Positions 1-5,277 of a stretch of 5,277 bases of DNA are shown in pieces. A model generated the notes under the pieces. It made no database searches, was not told the origin of the DNA, and saw only the letters and a list, made by a program, of their open reading frames with translations. The stretch is from Actinomycetes bacterium (lineage in GTDB: Bacteria; Actinomycetota; Actinomycetes; Propionibacteriales; Propionibacteriaceae). How positions within the stretch are numbered: the stretch's first letter is position 1; each line of letters begins with the position of its first letter. The stretch spans positions 1 to 5,277 of the forward strand of contig WQUE01000141.1 in the NCBI GenBank assembly GCA_009785885.1. Direction: 5' to 3'. The position numbers and the translations under genes are program-made.

Positions 1-3000
1 GTTGAGTGCGACATCGTCGTGGGCGGCTGGTGGCCGGACGGGGGAGTTCACGTGGTCGTATCCGTTCCGGGCGACGGATGTGCCGGGCGGGCCGAGCCCG
101 TCGCTCAGCTTGGGCTACTCGTCGGGTTCGACGGATGGGGGTGTGTCGAACACGAACAATCAGGCGTCGTGGGTGGGTGAGGGTTTCAGCCTGATGGATG
201 CCTACATCGAGCGCCGGTATGTGAGCTGCGCGGATGACATGGCGGGCGGCAACAACACGGTGAAGACGGGCGATCTGTGCTGGTTCACCGACCCGCTGAA
301 GACCGTCGGCAACAAGTGGGACAACGCCTACCTGGTCATGGGTGGGCAATCTCACCGGCTGATCGAGGTTGGGCTGGTGACCTGGATCGTGGAGGGCATG
401 CCAGGATGGTCACTCGAGGCCGTCGGCGGCCTCACCGGCTCCACGTTCTATTGGGCTCTAGCTGCCCCTGATGGCCCCATGTACTACTTCGGCTTCAGCT
501 CGTACTTCGGCGGCCCTGCCACTAGCTCAGTCTGGCACGTGCCTGTGGCCGGAAATCAGCCGGGCGAGCCGGGGTACTATGCGTCATCCTTCGCGAAATC
601 CTTCGCCTCCATGCCGTGGCGGTGGAACCTGGACTTCGTGATGACACCCACCTATCAGGCGATGACGCTCTTCTATGCGAAGGAGACGAACAACTACCTT
701 CAGAACCTGACGACGTCGGTGGCGTACGACCGTGGCGGGTATCTGACCCGGATTCAGTACGGGGAGCCGTGGAATGCGGTGTCGAACGATGCGGCGCCGG
801 GCCGGGTGTTGTTCACGGTGGAGGAGCGCTGTGACACGGCTGTGTCGTCGACGTGCAGGACGGCGGCGCCGACGGCTGCGACGGCGGCGGCGTGGCCGGA
901 TGTGCCGATGGATGCGGTGTGTGACACGTCGTATTGCCCGTCGCAGAAGACTTCCCCGACGTTCTTCACCCGGAAACGCCTGACCACCCTCGCCACCTAC
1001 ACGAGGAACGCGGCGAACACTGGCTACGACACGGTGGACTCGTGGGCGTTCGGCTACCAGTTCCTCAAACCCACGGACGGTTCGGCGGCGTCGATGTGGT
1101 TGTCGACGATCACACACACGGGCCTGGTGGGCGGCTCGATCACGCTGCCGGCGGTGAAGCTCACCCCGACGATGATGGCCTCCTCGATCACCGGCACCGC
1201 CATGTCGAGGCCGCGGTTGACGATGGTGACGAGTGAGGCGGGCGGGCAGACGATCGTCACGTATTCCACCCCGGAGTGCACCGCGAGCACGGTCCCATCG
1301 GGGTCGATCCCGACGAACGTAACCCGGTGCATGCCCGCCTACTACTCGAACGGCACGTCGACGCCCGCGCTGCAGTGGTTCAACAAGTATGTGGTGACGC
1401 AGGTCACCGAGCATGATGTGCTGCAGCTGCCGGCCGGGGTGAGCGCCTTGGGTGTGTCGCAGGACGTGGTCACCACCTACACGTACTCAGGCGGTGCTGC
1501 CTGGCACTACAACGATTCACCGTTCGTGCCCGCAGCCTACAAGACGTGGAGCGAATGGCGGGGTTACGGGCTGGTGACGACGAAGGTGGGCAGCGGCACC
1601 GCCCAGCAGACCACGGAGGTGCGGTTCTTCCGGGGTATGAACGGGGACAAGGCCGCTTCGGGCACGAAGTCGGTATCGGTGATCGATTCGACGGGTGCGG
1701 CGTGGGCCGATGATGACTGGCTGGCGGGGATGGTGCGCGAGTCGCGGATACTGACGACCGGCGGTGCGGAGGATTCGGGGCAGATCATGGATCCGTGGGT
1801 GTCGGCGGTGTTGGGCACGGATGGGCGGTACTCGTCGCGGCAGGTGGATGTTGCCCAGACGCGCACCCGTCAGAAACTGTCGAACGGCACGGTCCGCCAG
1901 GGGCGCACGACGGTGAAGACGCGGGACCAGTACGGGCAGGTGAGCATGACCGAATCGGACGGGGACCTGGCGGTCACAGGCGACGAGAGCTGCGTGCGCA
2001 CAACCTACGCCACGCCCAGCAACTCGAATGCGCCCAAGACCAAGGTGGCGTTGACATCAACCATGCCGGCCCTGTGCTCGACAGCGGAGACCCTGGCCAC
2101 GGCGACGGCATGGAGTCAGACTCTCTACGACATCTGGGCTTTCGCTGTGGCGGGCGATCCTGGTTTGCCCACCCAGGTGACCGAGCTGGTCGGTCCGAAC
2201 AGGAGCCAGACCGTGACCGCAAAGGCCTCCTACGACGCGTTCGGGCGGATCACGTCGTCGACGGACGCCCTGGGACGTGTCACGACCGCCGCGTACGCGA
2301 ACACGACCGGCGGCCTGCTGTCAACGGTGACCCAAACGAGCCCGGACCCGGACGGCGCAGGCCCGCTGACGCCGTTGGTGACGACGACAACGTACGACAC
2401 GCGTACCGGTGCCCCAGTCAAGACCGTCGAACCGGGCGGTCAGACGACCGAAGCGACAATCGATGCCTTGGGTCGGGTAACGGCTGTGTGGCTGCCGGGC
2501 CGTGCCAGGACGCAGTCGGCGTCGGTCACGTACGCCTACACGGTCAACCAGTCGGCTATCAACGCCGTCACCACGAGAACGCTGCTGCCGGACAGTGTGA
2601 ACTACTCGACCACCGTGACGATTCTCGACTCGCTGCTGCGGGAACGACAAACCCAGGCCCAAGATGCCAGACCGGGCCAGATGGTCCTCAGGGACGCGCA
2701 GTACGGCCCTGCTGGGCAGGCAGTGCTGACGGACCGCTACACGGTCTATGGAACGCCTTTCGCCACTGGGGTCGTGGTGCCATTCAACCGTCTGGACATA
2801 GCCGAGTCGCACCGCCTGGCATACGACTTCGCGGGCCGGATCACCTCGGATGCCCTGTACGGCTGGGAGAAGTACAAGTGGGCGACGAGCACCGTCTACG
2901 GCGGGGACCGGGTGATGGTGACCCCGCCGCAGGGCGGCACACCGATGACCACGGTCAGCGACATTTTCGGCCGCACGACCCAGGTGACCGAGCATCTGGG

Positions 3001-5277
3001 CACGACAACTGCCGCGACGGGTGCCACGACCACGTACGCCTACGACAAGGCGGGGAACCTGGCGACGGTGACGGATGCGAAGGGCAACGTGTGGCAGTAC
3101 TCCTACGATATGCAGGGCAACCGGACCGGCACGAAGGACCCGGATGCCGGGTCCAGTTCGGCCACCTATGATGCGGTCGGGAATGTCACCTCGACGAAGG
3201 ACGCCCGCGGGGTGGTGCTGACCTATGCCTACGACGCCCTGAATCGCCAGATCTCGGTGACCGGCCCGAGCGGGCCGTTGACGGCCACGACCTATGACAC
3301 GGTGAAGAAGGGGCTGGTGTCGTCGCAGACCCGGTATGCGTCGGGCGCCCAGTTCGTCCAGCGGGTCGACGCGTACGACACGGCGGGGCGGGCGACAAGG
3401 ACCACGATGGTGATCCCGACCGTGGCGGGGCTGGTGGATGCGAAACTGGCGGGCAGCTACACCACAAGCATGACCTACAACCCGGACGGCTCGCTGGCCA
3501 CGAAGATCCTGCCCGCGGCCGGGCCGCTGGGTGCCGAAACGCTCACCTACGGTTACACGACAGCCGGTCTGCCCAACACAATCACGGGGGTGATCGGGAC
3601 GGCCAGCACGACCTACGTGTCGGCCACGACCTACGAGACTCAAGGCATGCCCTATCAGACGACGCTCGGACCTGTGGCGGGAAAGTCTGAGAACCTGTAT
3701 CGCGGCTATGACACCACCACCCTCCGCCCAACCGATTTGGGGGCCAACGACGGGACGGGAGCCCTCACGGACTACGCGGTCGCCACATACGATCCTGCAG
3801 GCAATGTCACGCAGCTGTACGAGTATCAGGGCCCCGACGTGGATAATCAGTGCTTCGCCTACGACTACCAGCGGCACCTGATCGAAGCGTGGACACCATG
3901 GGGCTCGGACTGCGCGGCGGCCAGATCTCAGGCCAGCCTTGCGGGTGTCGCGCCGTACTGGGATAGCTGGTCGGTGGACACGATCGGAAACGTCACTTCA
4001 AGCACGGAACGCACGCTGACGACATCGTCGACGACCGCCTACGCGTACCCGGCTTCCGGTGCTTCATCGGTACGTCCGCACACGCCCACGTCCACCACAA
4101 CAACAGGGGCGACACCAGGCACCCGTGCCTTCACCTACGATGCGGCAGGCAACACGACGGCCCGCACCGGCCCGACAGGGGTGCAGCAAGCGCTGACATG
4201 GGACGAGACGGGCAGCCTGACGAAGATCGCCCAATCCGGTGCGACCACGGCGACGACGGTGTACGGGGCGGACGGGTCCCGACTGGTGCGCCAGCAGGGC
4301 GGGGTCACAACCGTGTACGCGGGCGGGGCGGAAATCACCCTGAATGGCACGATCCTGTCGGCGGTGCGCTACTACGAGCACAATGGCATGGTGATCGCCG
4401 CCCGGACCAGCAATGTGGACGCCGGTCTGACCATGATCGCGCCTGACCTGAACGGGGCACCTCACGTGCAGATCAGCGTGGCCACCGGTCACATCACCGT
4501 GTCCCGCCTTGATCCCTACGGCAAGCCGCGCGGCTCGGCAGCCACGGGATGGGTCGGGGATTCCGGCTTCGTCGGCGGCACCAAGGACACCTCGGGCCTG
4601 ATCCTTATCGGCGCCCGCTACTACGACCCCGCCATGGGCGACTTCCTCAGCCCCGACCCGGTGCTGGATCGCATGAATCCGCGCATGCTTGACGCCTACG
4701 GCTACGGGTATGCCAGCCCGGTGACGTTCTCCGACCGGACGGGATTGAAGCCGCTGGCGGATGGGAACTTCGAGTTCAAGGGCAGCAACGAGAAAGGTTG
4801 GGACCTGTACACCAAGCCGGTGGGGAACCAGCCTGCCGTGCTCGTCGTCCCGAAGCCGACGCCTAAGCCGGTCACAACCCCCGCACCGGCACCAACGTAC
4901 TTTCCGATTCCCAGTTCGGCTCCAGGATCATCCCTGCAGAACAACCCGGCGCCCTTGCCTCCGCCGCCCTCGCTGCAGGCTGCGCCGAGCAACGTCGTCT
5001 ACCGGGAGAATCCGCCGATGGACCTCGCGCATGTCCTCGAGATATCCGCCTACGGCGTGAACCAAGCTACGACGCTTGCAGCGGGAGACCTGGCTTTGGC
5101 GACCGAGTTGGTCACGGGGGGGCAGTGCTACTGGGACGATGCCCATTCGCTGAACGTGTGCTACGGGGGGAACATGGTCGCCGCCCGCGGCGGCACCACT
5201 TACGGCCACACTTTCATCTCGACCGAAGGGGATCCACGAAGTCTTCTAGGGCCGGCGGTCTACGATCGACTGCTGAA
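1..5277 (+). CDS. RHS/YD-repeat protein with RHS-associated core domain, partial at both ends
   Basis: One frame (first full codon at position 2; base 1 ends the previous codon) is open across the window for 1,758 codons. The protein reads as an actinobacterial RHS protein: N-terminal motifs FTWSYP (16-21), NNQASW (52-57), YIERRY (68-73), WRWNLD (206-211) and WRGYG (519-523); many YD repeats from residue 744; and the core signature GARYYDP (1537-1543), FLSPDP (1548-1553), TFSDRTG (1575-1581). Known family members are large secreted or surface proteins whose YD repeats form a shell around a variable C-terminal effector, used in competition between bacteria or other contacts; that role is inferred here. 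The start and signal peptide lie upstream: residue 1 already aligns inside the conserved N-terminal region, so the TTG at position 2 is probably not the start. The stop lies downstream. No frameshift or internal stop was seen, so the gene looks intact within the window. Neighbouring genes, including a possible immunity gene, cannot be seen. Confidence 0.96.
2..1651 (+). other. N-terminal non-repetitive region of the RHS protein
   Basis: Residues 1-550 carry no YD repeats but hold the ordered motif set I associate with actinobacterial RHS proteins: FTWSYP (16-21), LGYSSGS shortly after, NNQASWVGEGF (52-62), YIERRYVSCADD (68-79), TGDLCW (89-94), MYYFG (160-164), WRWNLDFV (206-213), YAKETNNY (225-232), AYDRGGYLTRIQYG (241-254), WPDVP (298-302), TWSEWRGYG (515-523) and FRGMNGDK (543-550). 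Eight cysteines lie here in four close pairs (76/93, 277/285, 307/312, 426/443). The segment probably forms the beta-rich scaffold at the base of the RHS shell, which is an inference from the family. The stretch around residues 100-200 is less familiar and uses more A/T-ending codons than its surroundings. The module boundary at 550 is approximate. Confidence 0.75.
1652..2230 (+). other. Linking region between N-terminal module and YD repeats
   Basis: Residues 551-743 join the N-terminal region to the first clear YD repeat. Recognisable family features are a DSTGAAW...DDWLAGMVRES stretch, a GGAEDSGQIMDPW segment, a DQYGQVSMTESDGDLAVTGDE stretch that reads like a degenerate YD unit, and a cysteine pair at 664/692. 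In related proteins as I recall them, this region carries a short segment with a YYDG-like motif; here the equivalent is QTLYDIWAF. No enzymatic motif was seen. The region is probably structural. Both boundaries are approximate. Confidence 0.6.
2231..4321 (+). repeat. YD-repeat (RHS repeat) region
   Basis: The translated frame contains many units of the form Y-D/N-x-x-G-x-hydrophobic. Clear examples are YDAFGRI (744), YDTRTGA (798), YDFAGRI (941), YDKAGNL (1014), YDMQGNR (1035), YDAVGNV (1056), YDALNRQ (1077), YDTAGRA (1125), YNPDGSL (1159), YDPAGNV (1263), YDYQRHL (1287), YDAAGNT (1379) and YGADGSR (1421). Extra G-R units without the leading Tyr occur (DALGRVT, DIFGRTT). Unit spacing is about 20-45 residues, tightest between 1014 and 1100. 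Known YD repeats form a spiralling beta-sheet shell that encapsulates a C-terminal toxin. The repetition is at protein level; the DNA copies have diverged and no long exact tandem repeat is visible, though short identical stretches occur, such as the one encoding TQVTE near 2172 and 2981. A cysteine pair (1284/1304) flanks the CFAYDYQRHLIEAW segment. Confidence 0.92.
4316..4744 (+). other. RHS repeat-associated core domain
   Basis: Residues 1439-1581 form the last repeats and the conserved core: VYAGGAEITL, RYYEHNG (1456-1462), RLDPYGKPRG (1502-1511), GFVGGTKDTSGLILIGARYYDP (1522-1543), GDFLSPDP (1546-1553) and AYGYGYASPVTFSDRTG (1565-1581). This is the hallmark that ends the RHS shell in the family and marks the junction with the variable tip. 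In characterised RHS and Tc-toxin C proteins, aspartates in this region carry out self-cleavage that frees the C-terminal effector; the candidates here are D1552 and D1578. Differences from the usual pattern are Asp instead of Arg in G-R-F (1547), YAS in place of the common NNN before PV, and DRTG instead of DPTG at the end. Whether self-cleavage occurs cannot be told from sequence. Confidence 0.93.
4745..5277 (+). other. Variable C-terminal tip with candidate effector domain, truncated by the window edge
   Basis: Residues 1582-1758 follow the core and do not resemble YD repeats. In order: a spacer with FEFKGSNEKGWDLYTK, a proline-rich linker (1617-1662), a segment SAYGVNQATTLAAGDLALATELV that is Ala/Leu-rich and could be helical, and then CYWDDAHSLNVC (1709-1720), AARGGTTYGHTFIS (1727-1740) and AVYDRLL (1752-1758). 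The C-x10-C plus RGGTT-Y-G-x-T-F arrangement resembles a C-terminal domain I recall from many actinobacterial RHS proteins, in which a Leu-rich stretch leads into an HE-x-x-H-like motif followed by QW, suggesting a metallopeptidase-like fold. That motif would begin about two codons beyond the window, so it is not seen and the activity is unproven. Alternatives are another polymorphic toxin class or a non-catalytic plug. Confidence 0.55.
4850..4987 (+). other. Proline-rich interdomain linker
   Basis: Residues 1617-1662 are rich in Pro with Ala, Thr, Ser and Lys, starting PKPTPKPVTTPAPAP and including four consecutive prolines (1653-1656, encoded at 4958-4969). Such a segment is expected to be extended and flexible. 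It separates the core from the C-terminal domain, and in secreted actinobacterial proteins similar linkers tether a terminal domain. The four-proline run would normally need elongation factor P for efficient translation. Confidence 0.8.

Noticed and set aside
2..4. TTG at the window edge as the start codon
   Set aside because: The following residues already match the interior of the conserved N-terminal region and no signal peptide follows, so the true start is expected upstream.
584..1414. Antisense open frame of 276 codons
   Set aside because: The translation is extremely rich in Arg and His, low in complexity, and opposite conserved RHS motifs such as WRWNLD and GGYLTRI.
2165..3000. Short identical DNA stretches (acccaggtgaccgagc at about 2170 and 2980) as a recombination or insertion repeat
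   Set aside because: They encode the same TQVTE peptide at repeat-like positions in the RHS frame and are explained by protein repetition plus biased codon use.
1795..3171. Forward open frame of 458 codons in another phase
   Set aside because: It overlaps the RHS frame, and its translation is rich in Gly, Arg, His and Asp without domain-like pattern. The RHS frame has family motifs throughout the same stretch.
2321..3877. Long antisense open frame of 518 codons
   Set aside because: It lies opposite the YD-repeat region, whose sense frame gives a clear conserved protein. The antisense translation is Arg/His/Gly/Val-rich with no recognisable motif, as expected for a shadow of GC-rich coding DNA.
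4702..5209. Antisense and forward small frames over the C-terminal tip as a possible overlapping immunity gene
   Set aside because: No ribosome binding site or recognisable fold was seen, and immunity genes of RHS loci normally lie downstream of the effector on the same strand.
1..5277. Search for CRISPR arrays, tRNA or rRNA genes, insertion sequences, promoters and terminators
   Set aside because: No regular spaced repeats, cloverleaf-like segments, terminal inverted repeats or intergenic space were seen; the whole window is coding.

Overview
The whole window is the interior of one very large protein-coding gene on the + strand. A single reading frame (codons starting at position 2, then 5, 8 and so on) runs for 1,758 complete codons with no stop and is open at both edges. 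The start codon, any signal peptide and the stop codon therefore lie outside the window. The product is an RHS/YD-repeat protein with an RHS-repeat-associated core domain, of the type common in high-GC Gram-positive bacteria. The strongly GC-rich sequence, the preference for G- or C-ending codons (gcg, acg, tcg, ctg, gtg, gac, ggc) and close motif-by-motif resemblance to actinobacterial RHS proteins suggest an actinomycete. The genus cannot be read from this sequence.

Layout, in residues of the translated frame: (1) 1-550 (positions 2-1651), the non-repetitive N-terminal region typical of actinobacterial RHS proteins, with FTWSYP, NNQASW, YIERRY, WRWNLD, GGYLTRI and WRGYG motifs. (2) 551-743 (1652-2230), a linking region with a further cysteine pair. 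(3) 744 to about 1440 (2231-4321), the YD-repeat region, with more than a dozen recognisable Y-D/N-x-x-G-x units. (4) about 1439-1581 (4316-4744), the last repeats and the RHS core, ending GARYYDP...GDFLSPDP...TFSDRTG. (5) 1582-1758 (4745-5277), the variable C-terminal tip: a short spacer, a proline-rich linker and the first part of a distinct C-terminal domain, cut off by the window edge.

By analogy with characterised RHS proteins, the YD repeats are expected to form a large hollow shell that encloses a variable C-terminal effector, released after or near the core. The C-terminal segment here (C-x10-C, then RGGTTYGHTFI, then a Leu-Leu at the edge) resembles a domain I recall at the tip of many actinobacterial RHS proteins, where an HE...H motif follows; that part is outside the window and is only a prediction. 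All 14 cysteines fall into seven close pairs, which fits a secreted or cell-surface protein.

There is no other credible gene, RNA gene, mobile element, CRISPR array, promoter or terminator in the window. The other open frames, including long antisense ones, are by-products of the high GC content.
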